A stretch of DNA of 64,000 nt from Candidatus Thermofonsia Clade 1 bacterium. Its GTDB lineage: Bacteria; Chloroflexota; Anaerolineae; Aggregatilineales; UBA2796. A model generated the notes under the pieces. That model had not been told where the DNA came from, made no database searches, and saw nothing but the letters and a program-made list of their open reading frames with translations. Positions 7,920-16,818 of this stretch are shown here, in pieces. The stretch is taken from assembly GCA_002794705.1 (NCBI GenBank), contig PGTK01000001.1, positions 62,001 through 126,000 of the forward strand, given 5' to 3'. Position 1 is the stretch's first letter, and the number at the start of each line of letters is the position of its first letter. A program made the translations under genes and the position numbers.

Positions 7920-9455
7920 ATGCCACGTGCGCTCCTTAGCGTCCATGACAAAAGCGGCTTGATCGAGTTGGCTCGCGGCTTGACGGCGCTCGGCTGGGAG
8001 CTGATCGCCAGCGGCGGCACGGCTCACATCCTCGACGGTGCAGGTGTGAACGTCAAGACAGTTGGGCAGGTCACGGGCGCGCCTGAAATGCTCAACGGGC
8101 GCGTCAAGACGCTCCACCCGATCCTGCATGGCGCCATCCTCGCCCGCGACCGCGAGGAAGACCTCGCCGAGCTGGCTGCTTATGGCATTACACCGATTGA
8201 TTTGGTCGTTTGTAACCTGTATCCGTTCCGCGAGGCAATTCGCCGCCCGAACATCACCTTAGATGAGGCGCTTGAGCAGATTGATATAGGAGGCGTGGCA
8301 CTTTTGCGCGCTGCCGCCAAGAATTTTCCGCGCGTAGCCGTTGTGTGCGACCCAAACGACTATCAGCGCATTTTTGCAGCGCTCAAGCTGGGCGCGCTCG
8401 ATCTGGCGGCGCGCCGCGCCCTAGCGATCAAGGCCTTTGCCCACACCCGTGATTACGACGCCGCTATTCATCGCTACCTGCTTGGCTCTGCCCAGACTGA
8501 ATTCAGCGTAGATGAGCGCTTGACGCTCTCCCTAGAGCTGGTTGAGACCTTGCGCTATGGCGAGAATCCGCACCAAGAGGGCGCTTTCTATGCGCCCAGC
8601 GGCGTCGGTTTGCTGGGCGGGACGCTGCTAGGCGGCAGTAAGCAACTTTCCTACAATAACTTGCTCGATCTAGACGCGGCGTGGCGCGCTGTGGAGCTAT
8701 TCAATCAGCCGACGGTTGTGATCGTCAAGCATTTGAACCCGTGCGGCATTGCTAGCGCCTCCAGAGCCGACATCGCCTTTCGGCTTGCCCTCGACTCCGA
8801 TCCGATCTCGGCTTTCGGCGGCGTGATCGCAGTCAATCAAATTGTGGATACGGTCTTTGTGGAAGCGCTAGGCGATTTGTTCATTGAGGCGATTGCCGCG
8901 CCGAATTTCACGGCTGAGGCGCTCGATTTGATGCAGCGGCGGCGCAAAAATTGCCGTATCGTGCGGATCGATCCCTTGCCGCCCGCTCCGTTTGAGCTGC
9001 GCAGCGTGCGCGGCGGCATTCTTGCCCAGACGGTTGATCGCGGCGACCCTGCCAACGCCCAGTGGCGAGTCGTCTCGCGGCGCGCCCCCACTGAGCAGGA
9101 ATACGCAGCTCTGCGCTTCGCGTGGCGCGCCTGCCAAGCCGTCAAATCGAACGCGATTGTCCTTGCACGCGCCCTGCCCGAAGGTCTGGCTACAGTCGGT
9201 ATTGGCGGCGGCTTATCTAGCCGTGTGGACGCGGCACAATTGGCTGTGGCAAAAGCAGGCGATCGTGCGCAAGGCGCGGTCATGGCAAGCGATGCATTCT
9301 TCCCCTTCCGCGACGGCGTAGATGTCGGGACTCAAGCGGGCGTGACGGCGATCATTGCTACGGGCGGCTCTGTGCGCGATGAAGAGGTCATTGCTGCGGC
9401 TGATGAGGCGAACGCAGCGCTGATTTTCACAGGCGTGCGGCACTTCCGCCACTAG
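7920..9455 (+). CDS. purH: Bifunctional AICAR transformylase / IMP cyclohydrolase
   Basis: Carries out the last two steps of de novo IMP synthesis: formyl transfer from 10-formyl-THF to AICAR, then ring closure. The 511-residue length is normal. The N-terminal MGS-like cyclohydrolase domain (about 1-190) shows [16 protein letters not shown] and GRVKTLHP. The C-terminal transformylase domain shows RYGENPHQ, the catalytic KHLNPCGIA (Lys-His) and the closing [11 protein letters not shown]. The start ATG has AAAGGAACC upstream. It follows the purA homologue, which would use its product IMP. Its 3' end overlaps the convergent deacetylase-like gene by four bases. Confidence 0.97.
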   Translation: MPRALLSVHDKSGLIELARGLTALGWELIASGGTAHILDGAGVNVKTVGQVTGAPEMLNGRVKTLHPILHGAILARDREEDLAELAAYGITPIDLVVCNLYPFREAIRRPNITLDEALEQIDIGGVALLRAAAKNFPRVAVVCDPNDYQRIFAALKLGALDLAARRALAIKAFAHTRDYDAAIHRYLLGSAQTEFSVDERLTLSLELVETLRYGENPHQEGAFYAPSGVGLLGGTLLGGSKQLSYNNLLDLDAAWRAVELFNQPTVVIVKHLNPCGIASASRADIAFRLALDSDPISAFGGVIAVNQIVDTVFVEALGDLFIEAIAAPNFTAEALDLMQRRRKNCRIVRIDPLPPAPFELRSVRGGILAQTVDRGDPANAQWRVVSRRAPTEQEYAALRFAWRACQAVKSNAIVLARALPEGLATVGIGGGLSSRVDAAQLAVAKAGDRAQGAVMASDAFFPFRDGVDVGTQAGVTAIIATGGSVRDEEVIAAADEANAALIFTGVRHFRH

Positions 9456-10255
9456 AGCGGCGCACTTTGAAAAGTAGTGACGTGCCTTTGCCGCACAGCC
9501 TCAGCGGCAAAGGTATGCCACGCCTTCAGCAAGTCGCTGCGCGTGCTGGCACTCCGCCAATCGTGGAAAAATGACCAGTAGTGGTTGCTGAGGATAAAAA
9601 AGTCAGCGCTCTGCAAGCGCGCACAGGCGTTAGCGAGGCAATTCTCAGCGCGGTCGCGGTGATGGAACAGGTATTCATCACAAGTGAAGAGCCGTGTGCC
9701 CTCTGAGAGGCGCGTCGCAGCGTAAGGCGGCAAGTGCGGTACCTCAGCCGACCTGCGCAAGTTCGCGCTGGCAGTACACAGGCTCAGTCCAGCGTCCAGC
9801 ACGACGCGGATTGCCTCAGGCGACATCACATCATACGGCGCGATAAACGTGCGAACATTCGCAGCAGGGAACGCCTCACGCAGCAAGGTCAGACCGTCGC
9901 GCACTTTAGCAGCAAGCAAGTCGGAGTCGCGGCTAGCAAACTCATGATAGGCGTGTGTGTAGCCGTGCAAGCAAATCTCGACCAAGCCCTGCCGAATCTT
10001 GCTGTTCAAGAAGGCGCACAGTGAGCGGTTTTCAGTGATTAGATGCGTATCAGGGTTACCGCGATAATCAGGCGGGATGCTCGGATCGTAAGGCGCGCCT
10101 TCGCGGTGCAACACGCGCACATCGCAGCGCAACGAAGGGATAACTGCCAAACAGACGGGCAAATTCTGCGCCCAAAGCGCGCCGTAGATCGCCTCCAGTT
10201 TCTCAAAAGGCGTGAAGTAGCTCGTATCGTCATCGCGGATGATGAGCGGGCGCAT
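9452..10255 (-). CDS. Polysaccharide deacetylase-like protein
   Basis: A 267-residue protein of the carbohydrate esterase 4 / DUF2334-like superfamily. It starts with a strand carrying three aspartates (IIRDDDTSYF, D8-D10), has the metal-site motif HGYTH at 97-101 and the strand TFIAPYD near residue 138, which together form the TIM-barrel metal site of this superfamily. There is no signal peptide, so a cytoplasmic location is likely. Substrate cannot be told: relatives deacetylate glycans or are uncharacterised. It is the last gene of a minus-strand run coaD, coiled-coil gene, deacetylase (6-base gap to the coiled-coil gene), and its stop overlaps purH tail to tail. Confidence 0.7.
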   Translation of the reverse strand: MRPLIIRDDDTSYFTPFEKLEAIYGALWAQNLPVCLAVIPSLRCDVRVLHREGAPYDPSIPPDYRGNPDTHLITENRSLCAFLNSKIRQGLVEICLHGYTHAYHEFASRDSDLLAAKVRDGLTLLREAFPAANVRTFIAPYDVMSPEAIRVVLDAGLSLCTASANLRRSAEVPHLPPYAATRLSEGTRLFTCDEYLFHHRDRAENCLANACARLQSADFFILSNHYWSFFHDWRSASTRSDLLKAWHTFAAEAVRQRHVTTFQSAPL

Positions 10256-10261
10256 GGCGAG

Positions 10262-10858
10262 CTACTCAGACTTGCTCTCCGCGCCCACCTCAACTGGCGA
10301 CTCAGCGGGCTTAGGCGCGGGCGGCGTGGCTACGCGACCTGAAGGCGGCTTAGGCGGCTCTGCGGGCTTAGACGGCGCGGCAGGCTCAGCAGCAGCACGC
10401 GCACGGGCAGCCTCGCGGTCTTGTACGATTTTGTTGATGCCGTTTCTAACGATGCTGAGCGTCTTGACCAGCTGATTCTCAAACTCGCGCAAGACCTCTA
10501 GCACATAGTTATCGGCGTCGGCGCGCATTTGCTCCGCCTCTTGGCGCGCCTGCTCAATGATGTTCGCTGCACGGTTCTGAGCAGCCTGCGTGATGGCGTC
10601 GCGCTGAATGAGCGTCTCAGCTTTCTCACGGGCAAGGTCAATAATGCGCGCCGCCTCTTCATTCGCTTGCGCAAGGATGCGGTCGCGCTGATTCAAGACG
10701 CGATTCGCCTTCTCAACCTCCTCAGGGATGGAAATGCGCATCTGATCAATGATCTCAAGGGCGCGCTCTTCATCAATCATGGTCAGCTTGGTGAACCAGA
10801 CTTGGCGTCCCTCATCAATCAGCTCTTCAAGGCGATCTACCAGATGCTGAATATCCAT
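10262..10858 (-). CDS. Coiled-coil protein resembling ATP synthase subunit b
   Basis: A 198-residue protein whose central part (about 50-145) is a long, charged, alanine-rich helix (for example NEEAARIIDLAREKAETLIQ), like F0 subunit b, V-type subunit E or DivIVA-type proteins. There is no N-terminal membrane helix, and the last 50 residues are a Pro/Ala/Lys-rich disordered tail. The strong site AGGAGG lies six bases before the ATG. Genes of this kind are found beside coaD in several phyla but their function is not established; a role in cell division or envelope organisation is a guess. It lies 20 bases after coaD and is probably co-transcribed with it. Confidence 0.65.
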   Translation of the reverse strand: MDIQHLVDRLEELIDEGRQVWFTKLTMIDEERALEIIDQMRISIPEEVEKANRVLNQRDRILAQANEEAARIIDLAREKAETLIQRDAITQAAQNRAANIIEQARQEAEQMRADADNYVLEVLREFENQLVKTLSIVRNGINKIVQDREAARARAAAEPAAPSKPAEPPKPPSGRVATPPAPKPAESPVEVGAESKSE

Positions 10859-10878
10859 AAGTCCCTCCTGCGCTGCAC

Positions 10879-11418
10879 TCAGTCGTGCAGGCTGATCATG
10901 TAGTCGCTCTCTACGCCGTTCTGATGGCGCTCCCTGAACTTTGCCACCAGCGCCGCACTGACCACAGGCGGCACCATGGTCGAGACATCGCCGCCCAGCG
11001 AGGCGATCTCGCGCACTGTGCTAGAGCTGAGATGCAAATGGCGCTCATCGGCAATAAACGTGACCACCTCGATCTCCGGAGCCAGGCGGCGGTTGGCAAG
11101 TGCCATGCGAAATTCCAGCTCAAAGTCTGAGAAGACGCGCAGTCCGCGAATGATCGCCATTGCCTCCACTTGCCGCACATAGTCTACAGTCAAGCCGTAA
11201 TAAGGCGCAACTTTTACGTTCGGCATGTGTCCAAGCACCTCGCGCAACATTGCCACGCGCTCTTCCACGCTGAACAAGACACTTTTCGCCTTCGCAGGGT
11301 TGGCATAAACTGCCACAAAAACCTCATCAAAAACGCGGGCAGCGCGTGTGGCAATATCAATATGCCCGTAGTGCGCTGGATCGAACGAACCCGGATAAAC
11401 AGCACGGCGAATACTCAT
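10879..11418 (-). CDS. coaD: Pantetheine-phosphate adenylyltransferase
   Basis: Transfers AMP from ATP to 4'-phosphopantetheine, the penultimate step of coenzyme A synthesis. The nucleotidyltransferase motif YPGSFDPAHYGHID lies at the N-terminus and the C-terminal ISSTxxR-type motif appears as LSSSTVREIASLGGDVS. I place the start at the ATG at 11416-11418, with GAAAGAG about eight bases upstream; an in-frame GTG at 11424 would add two residues. The resulting 179 residues are slightly above the usual 160. It is the first gene of the coaD, coiled-coil, deacetylase-like run. Confidence 0.96.
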   Translation of the reverse strand: MSIRRAVYPGSFDPAHYGHIDIATRAARVFDEVFVAVYANPAKAKSVLFSVEERVAMLREVLGHMPNVKVAPYYGLTVDYVRQVEAMAIIRGLRVFSDFELEFRMALANRRLAPEIEVVTFIADERHLHLSSSTVREIASLGGDVSTMVPPVVSAALVAKFRERHQNGVESDYMISLHD

Positions 11419-11524
11419 AAACACACTCTTTCTGGCACGGCAAAGCGAGCGCCAATTATTCTAATGGCGCTTAACAATAGCACGCCTTCGCAAACTGAGC
11501 AAATCTGCCTGCGCCGCGCCCGCC

Positions 11525-12430
11525 TCAGCGATCGCCCTCTAAGGCATCGGGATTACGCGCCACACGCGGCTCATGCGCCACTTTTTTGCCCGCGCCAAGC
11601 GCCACGCTCCGCTGATACGCCGCCCAAACCGCCCGCGAAAGGACTGTGCGCAAGCCGCCTTTCTCCAAGTGATAGATCGCCTCAGCGGAAGTGCCGCCCG
11701 GACTGGTCACTTGGTTGCGCAGCGCCGCAGGATGCTCATGGCTCTGCGCGGCGTACTCCACTGAGCCGCGCATGGTCTGAATGACCAGCTGCTCGGCAAT
11801 GCGCCGCGAAAAGCCCAAATGCACGCCCGCGTCAATCATCGCCTCCATAAAGAGGAAGACGTAGGCAGGTCCAGTGCCGCTCAGCGCCGTTGCCATGTCC
11901 AGATAATGCTCATCCTCCACAAAAACCTCTTGGCCAAACGAGGCAAGGATAGCACGCGCCTGCTCACGGCGCGCCTCTGGCACGCTCTCGGTCGCTGTCC
12001 ACACTGTGATGCCCTGTCCGATGCGCGCCGGGGTATTCGGCATAGAGCGCACTACATTCGGGTTGCCTAATCCCTCGCTGATCTGCGCAACGGTCGCCCC
12101 AGCAATGATGCTGATCACCAGTTTCGGGATACTCCCAAGCTCACCAATATCAGCAAAAACGCGATCCAGCACCTGCGGCTTGACGCTCAAGATCAAAATG
12201 TCTGCCGCACGGACTGCCTCACGGTTATGCGTGGTCGTTTGAATGCCGAAACGCTCCCGCAAGGCGTCACAGCGCTCTGGCAATGGATCAGCGGCGATGA
12301 TCTGCGACGGGCGCAAAACGCCCTTCGAGAGCAAACCGCCGATCATCGCCTCCGCCATCACGCCGCTTCCGATAAACGACGTTATCAGACCGTCAAAGCG
12401 GCTCATATCTGTCCCATTTACGTTGCTCAT
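11525..12430 (-). CDS. proC: Pyrroline-5-carboxylate reductase
   Basis: Reduces P5C to proline with NAD(P)H, the last step of proline synthesis. The N-terminal Rossmann segment SFIGSGVMAEAMIGGLL and the C-terminal dimerisation domain with SGTGPAYVFLFMEAM, QTMRGS and SPGGTSAEAI are standard for ProC. The length (301 residues) is slightly above the usual 270, through a short N-terminal extension and a basic C-terminal tail. Its start overlaps the stop of the Uma2 gene upstream by ATGA. If translation began at the second Met (MSRFDG), eight residues would be lost. No other proline gene is nearby. Confidence 0.95.
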   Translation of the reverse strand: MSNVNGTDMSRFDGLITSFIGSGVMAEAMIGGLLSKGVLRPSQIIAADPLPERCDALRERFGIQTTTHNREAVRAADILILSVKPQVLDRVFADIGELGSIPKLVISIIAGATVAQISEGLGNPNVVRSMPNTPARIGQGITVWTATESVPEARREQARAILASFGQEVFVEDEHYLDMATALSGTGPAYVFLFMEAMIDAGVHLGFSRRIAEQLVIQTMRGSVEYAAQSHEHPAALRNQVTSPGGTSAEAIYHLEKGGLRTVLSRAVWAAYQRSVALGAGKKVAHEPRVARNPDALEGDR

Positions 12431-13023
12431 GACTCTCCTCCCTCAATTGGATAGCCGATATCGAACAGATCGCGCAAAGGCAAGCTGAAATCAGGCAAAA
12501 TCGCGCCGCTCTCCAGACTCTGCTCAACACTCAGCGGCACCACCTGATAGCCCTGCGGCAACGGGCGGTATATCTCAGCGCTCCGTTCCTCAGGGTAGAT
12601 CAGCCACACCTCACGGACGCCTAACGCCAGATAGCGCGCTGCTTTCCGCTGCACCATGCGCGCTGCGTCGCTTGGCGAGACGACCTCAACAGCCAGATCA
12701 GGCACGACCGTGAAAAAGCCGCACCGACTGATCATCCCCAGCCGCTCACGAGCGATAAACGCCACATCAGGCGCTAAAACGTCCGTCTCAGAGAGCCGAA
12801 AGCCGCCTTCAGGGTTCGTCACCACGCCGAGATTACGCGCCTTGACAAAATTGCCCAAGGCAAGGATCAGCGCTGTGCTGATCAACGTTGAGAGTTGGCT
12901 AGAAGGCGACACCTCAAACACCTCGCCCATGATCAGCTCATGGCGCCGCTCAGCGTTCTCAGGCAGCCCTAACCACGCCTCGAAAGCGCTCGCCGTCATT
13001 GTTGCCCGCGTCTGGACGCTCAT
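12427..13023 (-). CDS. Uma2 family (DUF820) restriction-endonuclease-like protein, copy 2
   Basis: Member of the Uma2/DUF820 family, which has a PD-(D/E)XK nuclease fold and is often massively expanded in Cyanobacteria and Chloroflexota; its biological role is unknown. The family core is visible as VLAPDVAFI, PDLAVEVVSPSD (the D...ExV metal-site strand) and VREVWLIYPEERSAEIY. I place the start at 13021-13023 (MSVQTRAT), 20 bases after the stop of copy 1; the open frame extends 31 codons further but only over the end of the neighbour. The last 18 residues (LPDFSLPLRDLFDIGYPI) match copy 1 exactly. Confidence 0.88.
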   Translation of the reverse strand: MSVQTRATMTASAFEAWLGLPENAERRHELIMGEVFEVSPSSQLSTLISTALILALGNFVKARNLGVVTNPEGGFRLSETDVLAPDVAFIARERLGMISRCGFFTVVPDLAVEVVSPSDAARMVQRKAARYLALGVREVWLIYPEERSAEIYRPLPQGYQVVPLSVEQSLESGAILPDFSLPLRDLFDIGYPIEGGES

Positions 13024-13042
13024 GTTCAGGTCTCTACCCCTG

Positions 13043-13627
13043 TCAAACCTTAATTGGATAGCCGATATCGAACAGATCGCGCAACGGCAAGCTGAAATCA
13101 GGCAGAATCGCGCCACCTATCAGCGTATCCGCCTCTGTCAACGTCACAACGCGCACCTGACCCGCCACCAAAGTGTGCTGCTCAAGCGACCGCACCTCAA
13201 GCAATACAATCCACACCAGATCAACGCCAAAGCGCAAGTAACGCTCTGCTTTCTGGCGCACCTGAGCAAGGCTATCGCTAGGCGAGACCACCTCCACAAC
13301 CAGCGACGGCAAATCCGTTGCAAAGCGCGCCGCCTGAATGCCCGTAATGCGCGCCTTCGGGATAAAAGCGATATCAGGCGCGAGGACAGTATCCTCCGCA
13401 AAGCGAATGCCGCCCTCAGAGGAGAGCATAATGCCCAGATCGGCGCGCAGCACATGCATACTCAAAAAGCTGCTCAAGCGCCACGTGATCACGCTCGCAA
13501 ACTGGCTGCTAGGCGCCATCTCATAGATATCCCCAGCATGTAGCTCCAGCCGCCGCGCCTGATTGGCAGGCAACGCGCAGATCGCCGCAAATTCGGCGTC
13601 GGTCAGCTTGACGCGCCCCGCGCCCAT
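13043..13627 (-). CDS. Uma2 family (DUF820) restriction-endonuclease-like protein, copy 1
   Basis: A 194-residue paralogue of the following gene. Core strands read VLAPDIAFI, PSLVVEVVSPSD and VDLVWIVLLEVRSLEQH, giving the same PD-(D/E)XK arrangement. The middle portions of the two copies have diverged, but the 3' ends are nearly identical at nucleotide level (about 13052-13115 versus 12436-12505), ending in the same LPDFSLPLRDLFDIGYPI. This suggests tandem duplication with later gene conversion of the 3' end. It lies 10 bases after the racemase-like gene and belongs to the same minus-strand run as proC. Confidence 0.88.
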   Translation of the reverse strand: MGAGRVKLTDAEFAAICALPANQARRLELHAGDIYEMAPSSQFASVITWRLSSFLSMHVLRADLGIMLSSEGGIRFAEDTVLAPDIAFIPKARITGIQAARFATDLPSLVVEVVSPSDSLAQVRQKAERYLRFGVDLVWIVLLEVRSLEQHTLVAGQVRVVTLTEADTLIGGAILPDFSLPLRDLFDIGYPIKV

Positions 13628-13637
13628 CCTCGCGCCC

Positions 13638-14795
13638 TCACTCCACAGCCGCCACAGCCTTATAGTAAGCGACCTCAGCCGCTGCCAAGCGCTCCCGATT
13701 GACCGTCACGCCTAGCCCCGCGCCCTTCGGGACGCTGATCGTCGAATCCTCAGCATTCAGCGTAAAGACCTCCTCGGTCAAGTCAGGATCGTAGTAACGA
13801 CTGGTCGCGCTGATATCGCTTGGCAAGGTCACGCCCGTGAGCGAGGCAAGTGCCAAATTCGCCGCCCGCCCGATGCCCGTCTCCAACATGCCGCCGATCC
13901 ACAATGGCACACCCTCTGAACGGCACAGATCGTGAATCTTGAGCGACTCAATCAAGCCACCGACGCGCCCCGGCTTCAAATTGACGATCTTGCCCGCGCC
14001 AATATGCAACATCAGGCGCACGTCATCAGCCGTGTGAATGCTCTCATCAAGGCAGATCGGGGTCTGTAGCTGTGCCTGCAGCTTGCTGTGCTGATACAAG
14101 TCAAGATAACCAAGCGGCTGTTCAATCATCATCAAATTGAGATCGTCCAACTGCTTGAGGATCGGCGCGTCATCAAGCGTATAAGCGCTGTTGGCATCCG
14201 CCATAAGCGCGATATCAGGATAGGCGCGGCGCACAGCGCGCATGAGTTCAACGTCCCAATTCGGCTTGATCTTCAGCTTAATGCGCCGATAGCCCTCCTG
14301 CAGGCGCTTTTCGATCACGGCGAGTGTGGCATCAATGCTGGGCTGAATGCCGATGCTCACGCCCACACTGACCCGTTCCTTGCGCGCTGCGCCGCCGCTG
14401 AGCAGATCGCCGAATGCCACGCCGCGCTCCGCCGCCACAGCCGACCAAAATGCCGCCTCCAGTGCCATGCGCGCCATTGGATGACCGCGAAAGGCGTTCA
14501 ACCTGCCCAAATCGTGCTGACCAAGCACAGCCGGCACGAAAAAAACGCGCAGGATGTGTAAAGCGGTCTCAGTGGTCTCGTAGCTGTAGCGCGGCGCCCA
14601 AGACGCCACACATTCGCCCCAGCCCGTGACGCCACTAGCCAATTCCAGCTCGACCAACACAGCAGCGCGTAGCGCGTCATGGCGCGCCTCGCTCCCAAAA
14701 CTGGTCACCAACATCTCGACCAGCGGCATGGCGATCGGATGCAAGCGCACATGCGCCACGGGCGACTGAGACTGCAAAGGATAAGTGTGTGCCAT
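13638..14795 (-). CDS. o-Succinylbenzoate synthase / N-acylamino acid racemase
   Basis: Enolase-superfamily enzyme of the MLE subgroup. Catalytic elements are in order: the KxK base motif in IKLKIKPNW, metal ligands in ADANSAY, EQPLG and LDESI, and the second lysine in NLKPGR. GGMLETGIGRAANLALASL is typical of the OSBS/NSAR branch. No men gene is nearby, whereas the gene 16 bases upstream is a GNAT acyltransferase. In Geobacillus such a pairing marks an N-succinylamino acid racemase that, with a succinyltransferase, converts D- to L-amino acids, so I favour racemase over menaquinone synthesis. The start is either this ATG or a TTG at 14799-14801, which has better spacing to AGAGAGG. Confidence 0.85.
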   Translation of the reverse strand: MAHTYPLQSQSPVAHVRLHPIAMPLVEMLVTSFGSEARHDALRAAVLVELELASGVTGWGECVASWAPRYSYETTETALHILRVFFVPAVLGQHDLGRLNAFRGHPMARMALEAAFWSAVAAERGVAFGDLLSGGAARKERVSVGVSIGIQPSIDATLAVIEKRLQEGYRRIKLKIKPNWDVELMRAVRRAYPDIALMADANSAYTLDDAPILKQLDDLNLMMIEQPLGYLDLYQHSKLQAQLQTPICLDESIHTADDVRLMLHIGAGKIVNLKPGRVGGLIESLKIHDLCRSEGVPLWIGGMLETGIGRAANLALASLTGVTLPSDISATSRYYDPDLTEEVFTLNAEDSTISVPKGAGLGVTVNRERLAAAEVAYYKAVAAVE

Positions 14796-14811
14796 ACGCA
14801 AGAGAGCCTCT

Positions 14812-15711
14812 CTAGTTGGTGCTGAAACGACTGATGCGAATCTCGCTGTATTCGCCGTAGCTTAACACATAAAAGCTGCGTTGGCGCCCTTCATATTCGC
14901 CATGAATGAAATCCGTGACGGCATAGCCCTCGTTGATCAGCTGCTCAAGCACCTCACGGCTGTGCGCCCGCCACGCCTCTGCCAAAGCGACATCACAGCT
15001 GATGATCGCGTCATAGTCAGTCGGAATCTCAAACAGGGCGAGCGTACTCTGCGGCGACTCTGTCCGATCTGCTGGCACGGGCAAGCCCTGCGGACTGACC
15101 GTCGTCGGATTCAAGATAATGGCGTTACCATCAAGATACTGCTGAAGGGTCAAAGTGGTGCGCCGTCCGTTAATGCGCTGATCCACGCGGTTGCTGGTCA
15201 CCCACCACTCTGCCAAAAGGCGATCCGAGCTGTGCAGCTTGACCAACGCTGACTCGTCACTGCCATAGTAGTCACGGTAGTAAACTTGTCCGATGGCGCC
15301 CAACTTACGGATGTTCAAGTGCGCATTGCGGCTGAGCAATGGATCAAACGTCCAAGTGATCAGGCGAATGCCCAGCTGTATGGCAAGACGGCGCTGCGCC
15401 AGCTTTAAGTCATAGCCCACGCCCTTCCCGCGATACTCAGGTAGCACTGCCATGCGCTGCGAGACCATCTTCAAATTCGCCATAGCCGGGCGCTCCGACT
15501 CAGGCGACTCCAAACCCAAATAGCTGATGATGAAGCCGATCAGCTGGTCGCCGTGCAAGGCGCCCAGAATCGAGCCGCCATTGCGCGCTAACGAGATCAG
15601 CATGTGCTGATAGATGACTGTGGTCGGATCGTCCCAGACCAAGCGCTGGAGCGCCTCAACCGCTTTGAGTTCTTCAAACGTTTTCAACGGACGGATAACA
15701 TAGTCAGACAT
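14812..15711 (-). CDS. GNAT family acyltransferase, partner of the racemase
   Basis: A 299-residue protein with an N-terminal GNAT domain (about 1-160). It contains the acetyl-CoA-binding segment MAVLPEYRGKGVGYDLKLAQ (the RxxGxG/A loop) and a following helix and strand. The C-terminal 140 residues are a less familiar extension. Placed just before an OSBS/NSAR-type gene, it may be the N-acyl (succinyl) transferase that supplies that enzyme's substrate; this rests on context. The start at 15709-15711 is supported by AGAGG five bases upstream, in preference to an in-frame ATG 30 bases earlier that overlaps the upstream gene. Confidence 0.8.
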   Translation of the reverse strand: MSDYVIRPLKTFEELKAVEALQRLVWDDPTTVIYQHMLISLARNGGSILGALHGDQLIGFIISYLGLESPESERPAMANLKMVSQRMAVLPEYRGKGVGYDLKLAQRRLAIQLGIRLITWTFDPLLSRNAHLNIRKLGAIGQVYYRDYYGSDESALVKLHSSDRLLAEWWVTSNRVDQRINGRRTTLTLQQYLDGNAIILNPTTVSPQGLPVPADRTESPQSTLALFEIPTDYDAIISCDVALAEAWRAHSREVLEQLINEGYAVTDFIHGEYEGRQRSFYVLSYGEYSEIRISRFSTN

Positions 15712-15737
15712 GGTGCCTCTCAGTGGAAATGTAGCCG

Positions 15738-16688
15738 TCAAGCAACACGGCGCGGACGGCGGCGGAGCAGCGTGCGGAGCAACTCAAGGCTATAGCGCCT
15801 GCCGCGCATGTAAGTGAGGATCGTATCCTCAAAACGGCGCGGCTGCATCTCAAAGAGATCGTAGAGCGTACTCATTGAAGCAGTCCGATTGCTGGCGAGC
15901 AGATCGAGCCACTGCAGCGCCAGTGGGAAGTACGGGAAAAAGCGAGTGATCAAGCCTGCGAAGGCGCGCAACGTCCACGGCGGCACAGGCACAATCAGGC
16001 GCTGTGCGTTAGTCACGCGCATGACCGTGCGCACCATCTCGTTAAAGGTCATGTACTCCGGTCCGCCGATGCTGAGCGTCTGATCAACCGTATCAATGTG
16101 TTCCATGCTGCGCACCAGTGCCTCAATCAGATCGCCGATGTAGAGCGGATGAAGTAAGCTCTCGCCTTGCCCCGGCTGCAAGAAAATGAATGGATTAGCG
16201 CGCAAGAGCTGCGCAATGCCATTCACAAACGTATCGCCTTGCCCAAAGACAATGCCGCTGCGAAAGATCGTGTAAGCCAAGCCGCTTGTGCGCACGATCT
16301 CCTCAACTTGACCCTTGACGCGCAAGAGCGTGAAGGCGGAAGATCGCTCTGCGCCCAAATGACTCAGCACAACGATGCGTCCAATGCGCGCCGAGCGCCC
16401 AGCCGCGATCACATTCTGCGTGCCGCGGATGTCTATACGCTCCAGATCGCGCTTTCGGCCCCACCATTGCGCGCTGGCAAGGTGAAAGACGGTATGCGCG
16501 CCGATCATAGCACGATAAAGGCTCTCAGGGTCGTAGAGGTTGCCCTGCACAACTTCAACGGTCTTGCCCAGCTTGGGGAAGGCGCTCTCGCCACGCGCCG
16601 AAAGCACGCGCACAGGTTCGCCCTGTTGGGCAAGCCGCTGAATCAGCGCCCTGCCCACGAAGCCGCCGCCGCCCGTCACCACAATCAT
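15738..16688 (-). CDS. NAD(P)-dependent epimerase / complex I NDUFA9-like protein
   Basis: Extended or atypical short-chain dehydrogenase. The glycine-rich nucleotide motif VTGGGGFVGRALIQRL is at the very N-terminus, followed by NLYDPESLYRAMIGAHTVFHLA. The usual catalytic YxxxK is not obvious: the expected region reads FTLLRVKGQVEEIVR. This resembles the atypical NmrA/NDUFA9 group, which often binds NAD(P) without classical catalysis. Length from the ATG at 16686-16688 is 316 residues. This start has a GAGG upstream; the open frame extends 22 codons further without support. It heads the minus-strand run ending at proC and is divergent from yqeY. Confidence 0.82.
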   Translation of the reverse strand: MIVVTGGGGFVGRALIQRLAQQGEPVRVLSARGESAFPKLGKTVEVVQGNLYDPESLYRAMIGAHTVFHLASAQWWGRKRDLERIDIRGTQNVIAAGRSARIGRIVVLSHLGAERSSAFTLLRVKGQVEEIVRTSGLAYTIFRSGIVFGQGDTFVNGIAQLLRANPFIFLQPGQGESLLHPLYIGDLIEALVRSMEHIDTVDQTLSIGGPEYMTFNEMVRTVMRVTNAQRLIVPVPPWTLRAFAGLITRFFPYFPLALQWLDLLASNRTASMSTLYDLFEMQPRRFEDTILTYMRGRRYSLELLRTLLRRRPRRVA

Positions 16689-16818
16689 GCGATGTGCCTC
16701 ATGGTCAAATGCTCGGCTGTTATTGTAACATATGATGTAGCCTGAGGTGCGCACTTGACGAACTGCCTGAATTGATATCCAATAGCAAGATCAAGACATA
16801 ACGCAAGGAAACGCAAGC

